The position numbers and the translations under genes are program-made. Positions 45,253 through 54,134 of a stretch of 64,000 nt of DNA are shown here, one piece after another. Under the pieces are notes generated by a model, which did not search any database, was not told the DNA's origin, and worked only from the letters and a program-made list of their open reading frames with translations. Origin of the DNA: Bacteroidota bacterium (GTDB lineage Bacteria; Bacteroidota; Bacteroidia; JAHEXY01); assembly GCA_023251875.1 (NCBI GenBank), contig JAHEXY010000003.1:248001-312000 (forward strand). Direction: 5' to 3'. Position 1 is the first letter of the stretch; every line of letters begins with the position of its first letter.

Positions 45253-46506
45253 ATGAAGATAAAAACATTAATATGGATTGATAAAACTATTGTTTATGCT
45301 TTACTATTTTTATTAAATTTTTTAGTTCGAATTATAGGTAAAATATTACGTATTGATCACCGACTTGACAAAGATTTCAAGACTATAGTCATATGTAAAT
45401 ACAAAGGAATGGGGAGTATTATTCAATCAACACCCTTGGCGCAAAGCCTACGCAGCAAATATAAAAATGCTACTATATATTATGTTTCTACAAAAGCAAA
45501 TGAGGCCTTATTAAAAGAAATTAAATGCATTGATATTATATACTTAATTGATGATAGCTCTTTGTTTAAATTATTGATAACAGTACCCAAGGTATTGGCA
45601 AATCTCATCAGCAAAAGAGTTGATGTATATATTGACCTTGAAATCTATTCCAATTTCAGTAGTTTAATTACAACATTGAGTTTAGCTAAAAATAGAATTG
45701 GTTTTTATTTGCGATCCAGTAATTATCGTTTAGGAATTTACACACACATGATGTATTATAATGTTAGGGTTCCCATTTCACAAACCTATCTTCAAATGGC
45801 AAGATTGTTAAACTGTGAAAAAATCAACTCGCAATTGTATCCTCTACACGGAAGCTTTAAAGAAATTGGCTTTTATTTAAATACTGATCAAAATAATCGT
45901 AATCAAGAATATATTGTCATTAATCCTAATGCTTCTGATTTAAGAATTGAGAGGAGATGGCCTGCAGAAAATTATGTTGCTCTTGTCAATTATATTTTAC
46001 AAAAATATACTAATTTATATGTTGTTTTAATTGGAGCTCCGTCAGAGAAATTATATGTTGACGGTATAGAAAAAAAAGTAAATCCAACACTTAAGCTATT
46101 AAATTTAGCCGGAAAAACTTCCATCAAAGAATTAATTGGCATTATTGAAAATGCAAAGCTTATCATTACAAATGATAGTGGGCCTATGCATATTGCTTTT
46201 GCAACTTCTACTCAAACGCTGGCATTATTTGGGCCTTGCGATCCTGCTCAATATGGTAATACTGAAAATTGTTATGTATTGTATAAAAAGGTTTATTGTA
46301 GTCCATGTGTACACGAATTTCAAATACCTCCTTGTAAGGGAAATAATCAATGCATGAAATTGATCGACAATAAAACTGTTCAAGAAGCAGTCGATCACTT
46401 ATTGAATTCAGCAATAATTAAAAATGAAGAATTAAATGATGAGAATGTGTATGTTGCCAATAATAAGTACGAAGCTGATATATTGGGATTAATAACTCGT
46501 TCCTAA
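45253..46506 (+). CDS. Glycosyltransferase family 9 (heptosyltransferase-like)
   Basis: 417 residues of GT-B fold. N-terminal ICKYKGMGSIIQSTPLAQSL is the acceptor-side loop of GT9 enzymes (GLGDxxxxTP type), and the C-terminal half has NPNASDLRIERRWPAENY and the donor-binding TNDSGPMHIAFATSTQTLALFG (about 297-320; key residues DSGPMHIA). GT9 members such as WaaC/WaaF add heptose to lipopolysaccharide core. A C-x-x-C (YCSPC) near 353 is typical of the family in Bacteroidota. Cotranscribed with the large membrane protein before it; probably acts at the inner face of the cytoplasmic membrane on a lipid-linked glycan. Confidence 0.88.
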   Translation: MKIKTLIWIDKTIVYALLFLLNFLVRIIGKILRIDHRLDKDFKTIVICKYKGMGSIIQSTPLAQSLRSKYKNATIYYVSTKANEALLKEIKCIDIIYLIDDSSLFKLLITVPKVLANLISKRVDVYIDLEIYSNFSSLITTLSLAKNRIGFYLRSSNYRLGIYTHMMYYNVRVPISQTYLQMARLLNCEKINSQLYPLHGSFKEIGFYLNTDQNNRNQEYIVINPNASDLRIERRWPAENYVALVNYILQKYTNLYVVLIGAPSEKLYVDGIEKKVNPTLKLLNLAGKTSIKELIGIIENAKLIITNDSGPMHIAFATSTQTLALFGPCDPAQYGNTENCYVLYKKVYCSPCVHEFQIPPCKGNNQCMKLIDNKTVQEAVDHLLNSAIIKNEELNDENVYVANNKYEADILGLITRS

Positions 46507-46520
46507 ATTATATTACCCTT

Positions 46521-47285
46521 TTATCCACGCTGCCTTATAGCTTCATACAAAATAACACCGGTTGCTACAGAAACATTAAGAGATGCAATTTTTCCGAATA
46601 AAGGTATTTTTACCAAATGATCAGCTGTTTTAATAATATCATTAGAAATTCCAGACTCTTCTGATCCCATAACAATGGCAGTTGGTATTGTGTAGTCAAC
46701 CTTTTGAATAAGATCAACAGCCTTTTCGGTACAAGCAATAACTTGCAATCCACTTTCTTTTAAAAACTGTAATGTTGTTTTTAAACTATCAACCCTGCAA
46801 ACAGGAATATGATTTAAAGCTCCTGCCGAAGTTTTTACCGCATCTGTATTAATTTGAGCACTTCCTTTTTTAGGTATTACAATAGCATGCACACCGGAAC
46901 ACTCTGCAGTACGAGCAATAGCTCCAAAATTTCGAACATCTGTAATTTCATCCAAAACAAGTACTAAAGGTGTTTCGCTTTTTTCAAACACAAAAGGAAT
47001 AACTTGCGAAAGATCGTGGTAAGTAATGGCCGAAACAAATGCCAATACACCTTGATGGCTAAGGCTTCTTAATCTGTTTTTCTGACAAATTAAATCGAGT
47101 TTCTCTGGAGGTACAAATTGAATGGGTATTCGGTTATGAGCCAATAATTTTTTCAGTTCACCCATTAAATCACCGGTGGCATTTTTTTGCATTAAAATTT
47201 TATCTACCTCTTTACCTGCTTTTATGGCTTCTATAATGGGGCGAATACCCAGTACAATATTACTTTCTCTTTTTTCAGGATGCAT
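46521..47285 (-). CDS. rlmB: 23S rRNA (guanosine(2251)-2'-O)-methyltransferase, TrmH/SpoU family
   Basis: 254 residues. An N-terminal substrate-binding domain (about 10-85, VLGIRPIIEAIKAGKEVDKI) precedes a SPOUT knot domain with motif 1 D-V-R-N-F-G-A-I-A-R-T, motif 2 VMGSEESGI and motif 3 IPLFGKIASLNVSVA, all intact. RlmB 2'-O-methylates G2251 in the peptidyl-transferase region of 23S rRNA; RlmB and generic TrmH-type paralogues are hard to separate, but the N-terminal domain favours RlmB. It lies downstream of the GWxTD gene across an R1 repeat. Confidence 0.9.
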   Translation of the reverse strand: MHPEKRESNIVLGIRPIIEAIKAGKEVDKILMQKNATGDLMGELKKLLAHNRIPIQFVPPEKLDLICQKNRLRSLSHQGVLAFVSAITYHDLSQVIPFVFEKSETPLVLVLDEITDVRNFGAIARTAECSGVHAIVIPKKGSAQINTDAVKTSAGALNHIPVCRVDSLKTTLQFLKESGLQVIACTEKAVDLIQKVDYTIPTAIVMGSEESGISNDIIKTADHLVKIPLFGKIASLNVSVATGVILYEAIRQRG

Positions 47286-47312
47286 TTCTTTTGGTGTTTA
47301 AAATTAATATTA

Positions 47313-47395
47313 AAGCTTTCTAAAAATTATATTTTTGGTTTCCTCTACCCTACCCTCTCAATGAGAGGGAGAAATTGAAGATTTTCAGAAAGCTT
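47313..47395. repeat. R1 nested palindrome, long form with 16 bp imperfect arms
   Basis: The arms AAGCTTTCTAAAAATT (47313-47328) and GATTTTCAGAAAGCTT (47380-47395) pair at 14 of 16 positions. Interior: CCCTCTC-AAT-GAGAGGG. It lies 4 bp beyond the stop codon of the GWxTD gene, between that gene and rlmB on the minus strand. The outer arms share CTAAAAATT with the copies at 21.3 and 39.4 kb. Confidence 0.85.
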
Positions 47396-47399
47396 ATTT

Positions 47400-48692
47400 T
47401 TAAAAAGGTGATGTACTTTTTGTGTAAACCCTACCTTGACGCCATGTGTCAACTGCTCTATACCACATGTTTTTATAGATTGGCGATCGGGCTAAACTAT
47501 AATCATTATCAGTAAAAGGGTTATCAATTTTTGTAAACGTATACGTTATTGACATGAGATTATTTTCTTCACCATAAATCCAACTTTCTGTATCTGAACT
47601 TTTATATACCAAATTAGGAGGACCTAACACAACATACAACATGCCCCGATCAGTTTTCCAACCCTCAATGTAAGACGAGTAATATTGATTGGCTTCAAGT
47701 ACTCTATTGTAAAAAATTTTAATTAAATCTTTTGCACGCTCAGGGCTATTGCCCGCTGTATTTAACCAAAATTGGTCAATAGCTGCTTTATTGTTTTTTG
47801 TTATTAAATTATCAAACTCTTCATTTGTAGTAATGTATCGTAATGGAGCAATTAAATCAAATGGCTTACTGACTTGAGGATAATTATTATGAAAACAATA
47901 TAAAGTAAGACCTTCTTTTCTAGCTGAATCAATTTGTAAATGATAAAACCCTTCACCTTTGGGTAATAATTTAAAATTTGAATCGGCTCTAATGGTGAAA
48001 ATACTATCAGGTCTGTAATCAAATTGCGTTTCATTTTCTATTGAAAAGGGAGGCAATGCAATAGGGAATTGCCGCTTATAATAACGTCCAAATAGTTTTT
48101 TAACAGTCGTATCTCTGTAATGAATTAGTAATGTATTATTAGGTTCTATATTTTCACCATAATGAATACTATTGGATGCATAATTTTTAATAAGAAAGTT
48201 CTGATGAGAATGTTTGGTAACTTTATCTAACTGTATATATTTTACAGCCGATTGTGCTCTGTTTAAATCATTAATTTCAAGCTGCAATAAGTATTCGTTT
48301 CCTTGAGATACCCGCATATCAACACTTCCACAAAGTTCACGTTCATCATTATTATTTTTTGAAAGGGCAACCATTTGGGTTGATGCACTATCGATAATTT
48401 CTTTAGATTCATAAGATCTAAAAAGTTTATAAGAAACCAAGATTTTAGAAAAATAATGAACCCCATCATCATGTTTCATATAAAGAAGGTCTCTTGAGCT
48501 TACAGAAAAGAATATTCTTGATAGTGTATCATCAACATGATAAATGCTATAATCAAAATGGATGGGATAACTTTCTTTATTATATAAAAAGGCTAGATTT
48601 TTATTACTAATGCGACCGGGAGTTGCGCAAGCAATAATAAATAGCATAAAAACAAAGCTTATGTACGTTTTCTTAACGGTAATACTATTCAT
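47400..48692 (-). CDS. GWxTD-domain lipoprotein
   Basis: 430 residues. The lipoprotein signal ends at Cys22 (MLFIIAC). The C-terminal GWxTD domain carries the namesake G-W-K-T-D (followed by RGMLYVVLGPPN) and ends in TWRQGRVYTKST. The middle is beta-rich. Members are found in Bacteroidota and relatives, exposed at the outer membrane; their function is not established. It starts 4 bp after the rmuC stop codon, so the two are one transcript. Confidence 0.87.
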   Translation of the reverse strand: MNSITVKKTYISFVFMLFIIACATPGRISNKNLAFLYNKESYPIHFDYSIYHVDDTLSRIFFSVSSRDLLYMKHDDGVHYFSKILVSYKLFRSYESKEIIDSASTQMVALSKNNNDERELCGSVDMRVSQGNEYLLQLEINDLNRAQSAVKYIQLDKVTKHSHQNFLIKNYASNSIHYGENIEPNNTLLIHYRDTTVKKLFGRYYKRQFPIALPPFSIENETQFDYRPDSIFTIRADSNFKLLPKGEGFYHLQIDSARKEGLTLYCFHNNYPQVSKPFDLIAPLRYITTNEEFDNLITKNNKAAIDQFWLNTAGNSPERAKDLIKIFYNRVLEANQYYSSYIEGWKTDRGMLYVVLGPPNLVYKSSDTESWIYGEENNLMSITYTFTKIDNPFTDNDYSLARSPIYKNMWYRAVDTWRQGRVYTKSTSPF

Positions 48693-48696
48693 TGTT

Positions 48697-50064
48697 TCAT
48701 TCTATATTATTTTCTACTTCTTCAATTATATGATCCGAAACAAATTCTGCCGGAACAATTTTACTTGTTTTAGCTCCTAATTTTTTCAATTTTTCAGTTT
48801 GGCCAATTAAATTATTATTGCCCTCTTTTAATTTTTTTACCGAATCGTCATAAGCTTTATTGGCTTGTTCAATGCCTTTTTTTATTTTCTGTAGATCTTC
48901 TAAAAACCCTACAAATTTATCGTATAAAGCCCCTCCTTGCCTTGCTATTTCCAATGCATTTTTAGTTTGTTTCTCTTGTTTCCAAATAGAAGCAACTGTC
49001 ATTAAGGTAGCCAATAAAGTACTGGGAGTTACCATTACAATTTTTCTACTCCATGCATAATTATAAATGCTATTGTCTGTTTGCAAAACAATACCCAATG
49101 CAGGTTCTAGAGGCATAAACATAAGAACAAAATCGGGTGTGCGAAGATTTGCTATATTTTGGTAATGTTTACTCTGTAAATTATTTATATGCGCTTTAAT
49201 TGAGCTTATAAGATCTTTAGCAAATTGCTCCTTTTCTTCTTTAATTTCAGTACTTATATATTGTGTATAGGCCAATAAAGATACTTTTGAATCGATAATT
49301 AAATGTTTCTCCTCAGGTAAACATATAATCATATCCGGTTGCAAGCGTTGTCCTTCGTCATTTACTAAGTTTAAATCTTTAGCTTGAACAATGTATTCTG
49401 TACCTTTTTGCAAACCCGAAGCCTCCATAATTTTTTCGAGTTGAAATTCCCCCCAATTACCTTGCATTTTTACATCACCCTTTAAGGCTTTTGTTAGATT
49501 CATGGCTTCCTGATTCATTTTTTGATTTAAATCTTTTAATTGATTTAATTGTTCCCGAAAACCGGAGTAGTTTGATATATTTTCTTTATGGGTATCTTCT
49601 ACTTTTTTCTCAAACAATTGGATTTTTTCTTTAAGTGGTGAAAGAATTTCATCCATGCTTTTACGATTACTAAGCGAAAAATCTTGAGAATTTTGTTTTA
49701 AAATTTTATTGGCTAAGTTTTCAAATTCTACATTTAGTTTTTCTTGTAATTTTTGTTGTTCTTCCTTTTGAATACTTAGTTTTTCATTTAAATTTTTAAA
49801 CTCAACTTCAGCCTTTGCTAATCGGTTATTAGCATGTTCTGCTTTAGCTTTTTCTGCTGTTAATTCTATAATAGATTTTTCATTTTCACTTTTAGAATGA
49901 GATAAATCATTTTCAAGTATGCTTATCTTTTTATCTAATTCACTTAATTTCTGTTGGTAAGAAATATCAACTGAAAACGCATTTACTTTTAATACCCCCT
50001 TATAATAGAAATAAACAGCAATTCCACCCAAAATAATTCCTAATAATAGAAGTAAAATTTCCAT
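48697..50064 (-). CDS. rmuC: DNA recombination protein RmuC homologue
   Basis: About 455 residues from ATG 50064: an N-terminal membrane anchor (MEILLLLLGIILGGIAVYF), a coiled coil (about 30-165), and the RmuC nuclease-like domain with GNWGEFQLEKIMEASGL, QRLQPDMIICLP and IIDSKVSL, the D...E/D-x-K pattern of a PD-(D/E)XK fold. RmuC limits rearrangements at inverted repeats in E. coli, which is notable in this repeat-rich genome. A longer frame to 50121 adds 19 residues before the anchor and is less likely. Confidence 0.9.
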   Translation of the reverse strand: MEILLLLLGIILGGIAVYFYYKGVLKVNAFSVDISYQQKLSELDKKISILENDLSHSKSENEKSIIELTAEKAKAEHANNRLAKAEVEFKNLNEKLSIQKEEQQKLQEKLNVEFENLANKILKQNSQDFSLSNRKSMDEILSPLKEKIQLFEKKVEDTHKENISNYSGFREQLNQLKDLNQKMNQEAMNLTKALKGDVKMQGNWGEFQLEKIMEASGLQKGTEYIVQAKDLNLVNDEGQRLQPDMIICLPEEKHLIIDSKVSLLAYTQYISTEIKEEKEQFAKDLISSIKAHINNLQSKHYQNIANLRTPDFVLMFMPLEPALGIVLQTDNSIYNYAWSRKIVMVTPSTLLATLMTVASIWKQEKQTKNALEIARQGGALYDKFVGFLEDLQKIKKGIEQANKAYDDSVKKLKEGNNNLIGQTEKLKKLGAKTSKIVPAEFVSDHIIEEVENNIE

Positions 50065-50186
50065 TTGTAATTTATTAAAATCGTTTGGATATAAATATAA
50101 CACAAAGCTTTTTAATATCAATTAAAAATAGAAATATGAAAAGAAATGGTGAAGAAAGTTTTAAACAATAAATTGGTATCAAAAAA

Positions 50187-50480
50187 CTACTTTACAGGCG
50201 GCACTATCACAAAAATTTCCTCATTGTCTTTTTTCATGAGGTATTTTTCTCTGGCAAATTTTTCTAAGGTTTTAGGATCATGCATAAGTTCATACATAGC
50301 CAACTCATCATCAGTAATTTGATTTAAGAAATATATTTTTTCATCCTCCATTTTATGAAGTTCTTGCGTAAGATGAAACTGGGAAGCAATGTCATTATGA
50401 TCAAAAAAAGACAGCCAAACGATAAAAGCAGTTAAACTAATTAAGTATTTATTTTTTATAATAGATAAAAACCTTTTCAT
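50187..50480 (-). CDS. DivIC/FtsB-like septum formation protein
   Basis: About 97 residues from ATG 50480: a short cytoplasmic basic part, one membrane span (KYLISLTAFIVWLSFF), then a periplasmic helix (about 35-60) and the FAREKYLMKKDNEEIFVI motif of DivIC/FtsB (septum initiator, Pfam DivIC). These bitopic proteins join FtsL/FtsQ in the divisome. Size is right for the family. The longer frame from 50555 adds 25 unlikely residues. A TAATTTTG -7-like box is on the minus strand at 50529-50536. Confidence 0.88.
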   Translation of the reverse strand: MKRFLSIIKNKYLISLTAFIVWLSFFDHNDIASQFHLTQELHKMEDEKIYFLNQITDDELAMYELMHDPKTLEKFAREKYLMKKDNEEIFVIVPPVK

Positions 50481-50528
50481 GAGGAATCTTTTTATTAGCT
50501 CGAAAAATAAGACTTTCTTATTATAAAA

Positions 50529-50536
50529 CAAAATTA
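50529..50536 (-). promoter_or_regulatory. Candidate -7 box of the DivIC/FtsB-like gene
   Basis: The minus strand reads TAATTTTG (TANNTTTG), about 50 bp upstream of the start codon at 50480. No convincing -33 element. Confidence 0.35.
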
Positions 50537-50627
50537 AAACATTCATCCCTTGCATAAATTATGAGATATAATGTAACCTTTTGGGCCTTTATGCGTTTAA
50601 CCATTAAACCCAAAAAAATCTACAACT

Positions 50628-50777
50628 ATGGAAAATAAGAAAAAATTAAAGCTAGCTGATTAAAAAATGGAGAGCTTTGCAATCAATTCAACTAATAAAG
50701 ATTTTAGTAAAGTAAAAGGCGGAGGCAGATCTCTTGCAATTTTACACACTATTTATAACTCGCAAAGAGAAAAATAA
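50628..50777 (+). pseudogene. RiPP precursor-like peptide (GG leader) interrupted by one in-frame TAA
   Basis: From ATG 50628 the frame reads MENKKKLKLAD, a TAA at 50661-50663, then KMESFAINSTNKDFSKVKGG, then GRSLAILHTIYNSQREK and a TAA at 50775-50777. The K-K-L-x-L-x-x-x-K-x-x-S-F leader and the G-G at 718-723 are the pattern of Bacteroidota RiPP/lanthipeptide precursors (pinensin-like and GG-leader families), in which Leu occupies the position of the stop (TTA would need one change). Alternatively translation starts at ATG 50667, giving a 36-residue peptide. A terminator follows. No modification or export genes are nearby, so this is either a relic or an orphan precursor. Confidence 0.55.
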
Positions 50778-50809
50778 AAAAAGAGTTTTTAAAATCATTA
50801 TAATTAATA

Positions 50810-50845
50810 AAGGGAATGTTCATTAAAGCATTCCCCTTATTTGTT
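50810..50845. terminator. Intrinsic terminator between the RiPP-like peptide and hemL
   Basis: AAGGGAATG (50810-50818) pairs with CATTCCCCTT (50829-50838), one bulged base, followed by TTTGTTTTT. It lies 33 bp after the peptide stop and just beyond the 3' end of the convergent hemL gene, so it may serve mainly the plus-strand peptide transcript. Confidence 0.7.
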
Positions 50846-50846
50846 T

Positions 50847-52172
50847 TTACAATGCTTTTTCCATTTTGCTTTCCGTAAATACCTCTGACAAGCAATTTGC
50901 AAAAATACTTGCCGCCTTTAATAAAGTAGCATCATCATGTGCTGCAGAAATAAAACCAACCTCATAGCCTGATGGGCCCAAATACACTCCTCGTTTCAAT
51001 AATTTATGATACATTTTATTGAATATTTTCATGCTATTGGCATCAATTTCATCAGCCCTTTTAATACTATTTAATTCTGTAAAGGCAAACCAAAAAATAG
51101 ATCCAATAGAGAAAAACTTTAAGTTCAAGGTTTCAAGTTCTACATTTTGAAGATTATCCTTGATAGCGGTAATAAATAGATTTGTTTTTCTTTCTAAGTC
51201 GGTATAAAATCCAGGTTTTAAACATTCTTTTAATTGAGCAATGCCAGCAGACATAGAAACAGGATTACCCGACAATGTGCCCGCCTGATAAACGGGCCCA
51301 TCAGGAGAAATAAACGACATAATTTCTCTACTACCGCCATAAGCACCAACAGGCATTCCTCCTCCAATAATTTTTCCATAAGTAACAATATCCGGTTGAA
51401 TATTGTAGTAAGCCGAGGCTCCTTCAAAACCAATTCTAAAACCACTAATTACTTCATCAAAAATTAAAAGAGCATTGTAATCAGTACACAATTCACGCAA
51501 TAAAGTTAAATAGCTTTCATCTTGCAATAATAATCCATTATTAGCGGGAATGGGTTCAATAATTACCGCTGCAATTTCATGGTGATGATGTTTAAAAACA
51601 TGTTCAATTGCTTCTCTGTGATTAAGAGATACAACAATAGTTTCGTTGGCAAATGTTTCCGGAACTCCTGCTGAAGAGCTTGTTCCAAAGGTAGCTAAAC
51701 CAGAACCTGCTTTTACCAATAAAGAATCTGAATGGCCATGATAACATCCATCAAATTTTATTATTTTATTTTTTTGGGTAAAACCTCTTGCTAATCGAAT
51801 TGCCGACATTACAGCCTCTGTTCCGGAACTTACAAATCTAATTTTCTCAACAAATCTATTATTGCTAATAATTAATTCTGCTAATTCGTTTTCTAATTGG
51901 GTAGGAGCACCAAACGACAATCCATTTTGAATGGTTTTGGTAATAGAATCTCTGATTACCGAATTATTATGTCCGAGAATTAATGGCCCCCAAGAGCAGC
52001 AAAAATCAATATATGCATTCCCATCAACGTCCCATAGGGTACAACCATCGCCTTTTTCTATAAAAATAGGGGTGCCTCCTACTGATCTAAATGCACGAAC
52101 CGGTGAATTTACACCTCCAGGGAAACAATGAAGAGATTTTTGATATAATTTTTCTGATGTGGCTATATTCAT
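50847..52172 (-). CDS. hemL: Glutamate-1-semialdehyde 2,1-aminomutase
   Basis: Converts glutamate-1-semialdehyde to 5-aminolevulinate, the second step of C5 tetrapyrrole synthesis, using PLP. 441 residues with the class III aminotransferase motifs: SSGTEAVMSAIRLARG (115-130), FDEVISGFR (238-246, Asp239 for the pyridine nitrogen) and the Schiff-base Lys267 in TYGKIIGGGMPVGA. The N-terminal FPGGVNSPVRAF is diagnostic of HemL rather than other class III enzymes. The length is typical. No other hem gene adjoins it. Confidence 0.95.
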   Translation of the reverse strand: MNIATSEKLYQKSLHCFPGGVNSPVRAFRSVGGTPIFIEKGDGCTLWDVDGNAYIDFCCSWGPLILGHNNSVIRDSITKTIQNGLSFGAPTQLENELAELIISNNRFVEKIRFVSSGTEAVMSAIRLARGFTQKNKIIKFDGCYHGHSDSLLVKAGSGLATFGTSSSAGVPETFANETIVVSLNHREAIEHVFKHHHHEIAAVIIEPIPANNGLLLQDESYLTLLRELCTDYNALLIFDEVISGFRIGFEGASAYYNIQPDIVTYGKIIGGGMPVGAYGGSREIMSFISPDGPVYQAGTLSGNPVSMSAGIAQLKECLKPGFYTDLERKTNLFITAIKDNLQNVELETLNLKFFSIGSIFWFAFTELNSIKRADEIDANSMKIFNKMYHKLLKRGVYLGPSGYEVGFISAAHDDATLLKAASIFANCLSEVFTESKMEKAL

Positions 52173-52375
52173 AATTTAAATTTTTATTATTTTTTGAATT
52201 GTAAACGCAAAGATAGAAAGGAAAAATTCGAAATTTTAGATGATTCCTTGATATTATTGAAATAATGTATTTAAAAAAATAGCTGAAAACAATTTTATTA
52301 TATGTTATAGCGTTGCAAGATTTAAATTAAATTGTAATTTGTGGAGCTATTTAATTTTTTTATACATAGAAATAT

Positions 52376-53242
52376 ATGAGGCAACTCAAAATAACCAAAC
52401 AAGTTACCAATAGAGAAACAGCTTCTCTTGACAAATACCTTCAGGAAATAGGCAAAGTAGAACTTATTACCCCTGAGCAAGAAGTTGAATTAGCCAAACG
52501 CATTAAACTTAATGACCAAGAGGCATTAGAACGTTTAACCAAGGCCAATCTTAGGTTTGTTGTTTCTGTTTCAAAACAATATCAAAACCAAGGTTTAACC
52601 CTATCTGACCTGATCAATGAAGGCAATCTTGGGCTCATTAAAGCTGCACAGCGTTTTGACGAAACAAGAGGTTTTAAATTTATTTCATATGCAGTTTGGT
52701 GGATTCGCCAATCTATATTACAAGCTTTGGCAGAACAAGCAAGAATTGTTCGTTTGCCTTTAAATAAAATTGGATCTATTAATAAAATAAATAAAGCTTT
52801 TTCTGATTTAGAACAAGAATTTGAACGTGAACCAACAGCCGATGAAATTGCTACAGCTCTTGAATTAACTGGTGATGAGGTAAACGAATCATTAACGAAT
52901 GCTATGCGCCATGTTTCTATGGATGCACCTTTATCACAAAATGATGAAGAAAATAGTATGTACGATGTATTAAAAAATGACGATAGTCCAACTCCTGATT
53001 TTACTTTATTAAGTGATTCTTTACGAAGAGAAATTGAACGTGCTTTGGGAACCCTTACACAAAGAGAAGCAGATGTGGTAAAATTATATTTTGGTTTAGA
53101 TAGAGAACATCCCATGACGCTTGAAGAAATAGGAGCTAAATTTGACCTTACTCGCGAGCGTGTACGACAAATAAAAGAAAAAGCCATTAGACGCTTAAAA
53201 CATACTTCCAGAAGTAAACTACTTAAAACTTATCTAGGCTAA
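52376..53242 (+). CDS. rpoD: RNA polymerase primary sigma factor (RpoD/SigA)
   Basis: 288 residues, the short Bacteroidota form without region 1.1. Region 1.2 reads [15 protein letters not shown], region 2 contains [17 protein letters not shown] and [10 protein letters not shown], and region 4.2 holds the helix-turn-helix [19 protein letters not shown]. This is the housekeeping sigma whose -7 consensus is TANNTTTG. The stop codon overlaps the start of rpe by one base (TAATG), so the two are translationally coupled. Confidence 0.95.
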   Translation: MRQLKITKQVTNRETASLDKYLQEIGKVELITPEQEVELAKRIKLNDQEALERLTKANLRFVVSVSKQYQNQGLTLSDLINEGNLGLIKAAQRFDETRGFKFISYAVWWIRQSILQALAEQARIVRLPLNKIGSINKINKAFSDLEQEFEREPTADEIATALELTGDEVNESLTNAMRHVSMDAPLSQNDEENSMYDVLKNDDSPTPDFTLLSDSLRREIERALGTLTQREADVVKLYFGLDREHPMTLEEIGAKFDLTRERVRQIKEKAIRRLKHTSRSKLLKTYLG

Positions 53243-53913
53243 TGAGCCCCATTATTGCACCATCGATACTTTCTGCTGACTTCTCCTATCTCAAAAAAGA
53301 TATTGAAATGATCAATAGCAGTGAAGCCGATTGGTTTCATGTTGATGTAATGGATGGTGTTTTTGTTCCCAATATTTCTTTTGGTTTTCCTGTTATGGAT
53401 GCAATTAAAAAATATGCAACCAAACCATTAGATGTACATTTAATGATTGTTGATCCGGATAAATACATCGAAAAATTTATCAAGCTAGGTGCACAAGTTT
53501 TAAGTGTGCATTATGAAGCATGTACACATCTACACAGAACTATTCATGCTATTAAAAGTATGGGGGCCCAAGGAGGAGTGGCTATTAATCCACATACTAA
53601 TATTGCATTATTAGATGATGTAATAGCAGATATAGATTTAGTTTGTTTAATGTCGGTTAATCCTGGCTTTGGAGGGCAAAAATTTATTCAAAATACCTAC
53701 TCTAAAACAGAACAACTTAAAAATTTAATTCTTCAAAAAAACTCTAATGCTAAAATTGAAATAGATGGAGGCGTTGATGTTTTGAATGCAAAACTATTAA
53801 TTGCATCGGGGGCTGATGTATTGGTTGCCGGAAATGCTGTATTTGGTGCTCCACAACCATTAGAAGTAATAAGCAAGTTAAAACACTGCAAAGGCTTATC
53901 TATAATAAAATAA
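53242..53913 (+). CDS. rpe: Ribulose-phosphate 3-epimerase
   Basis: Interconverts ribulose 5-phosphate and xylulose 5-phosphate in the pentose phosphate pathway. A 223-residue TIM barrel with the family signatures APSILSADFSYL (6-17), HVDVMDGVFVPN (34-45), the metal-binding His in DVHLMI, MSVNPGFGGQKF, and EIDGGV near 170-175. All active-site residues appear intact. Translationally coupled to rpoD by a 1 bp overlap. A strong bidirectional terminator follows about 70 bp downstream. Confidence 0.95.
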   Translation: MSPIIAPSILSADFSYLKKDIEMINSSEADWFHVDVMDGVFVPNISFGFPVMDAIKKYATKPLDVHLMIVDPDKYIEKFIKLGAQVLSVHYEACTHLHRTIHAIKSMGAQGGVAINPHTNIALLDDVIADIDLVCLMSVNPGFGGQKFIQNTYSKTEQLKNLILQKNSNAKIEIDGGVDVLNAKLLIASGADVLVAGNAVFGAPQPLEVISKLKHCKGLSIIK

Positions 53914-53984
53914 TCTGATTCTAGTGTTTTCATCAGTCATTTTATAGACTAGAACCAATAATCTTTATTAATAATATATAAAGC

Positions 53985-54030
53985 AAAAAACCTCCTACTA
54001 TGGCATTTTATTGCTAGCAGGAGGTTTTTT
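53985..54030. terminator. Strong bidirectional intrinsic terminator
   Basis: AAAAAACCTCCT (about 53985-53996) pairs with AGGAGGTTTTTT (about 54019-54030); A- and T-runs on both sides make it work in both directions. It ends the rpoD-rpe transcript on the plus strand and the tiny transcript on the minus strand. The rest of the 53914-54272 gap holds the 16-codon ORF described separately. Confidence 0.85.
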
Positions 54031-54052
54031 AATAATTTCTTTAGCCCAGCTG

Positions 54053-54103
54053 TTATAGATCTACAACATCATACATTGGCTTTGAGTACACTTTCATTTT
54101 CAT
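54053..54103 (-). CDS. Tiny 16-residue peptide gene (possible)
   Basis: On the minus strand ATG at 54103 opens a frame encoding MKMKVYSKPMYDVVDL with TAA at 54055-54053. A -7 box TATTTTTG lies at 54142-54135, about 25-30 nt upstream, and the strong terminator follows about 23 bp after the stop. The M-K-x-K-x-Y-x-K-P-x-x-x-V-V start resembles the short KP...VV peptides often seen in Bacteroidota, here with a very early stop. It may be a real small protein, a truncated relative, or a short regulatory RNA with an incidental frame. Located downstream of tyrS on the same strand. Confidence 0.4.
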   Translation of the reverse strand: MKMKVYSKPMYDVVDL

Positions 54104-54134
54104 AGTTGTTGTTTTTAAAATCCTAATCAAAGTA

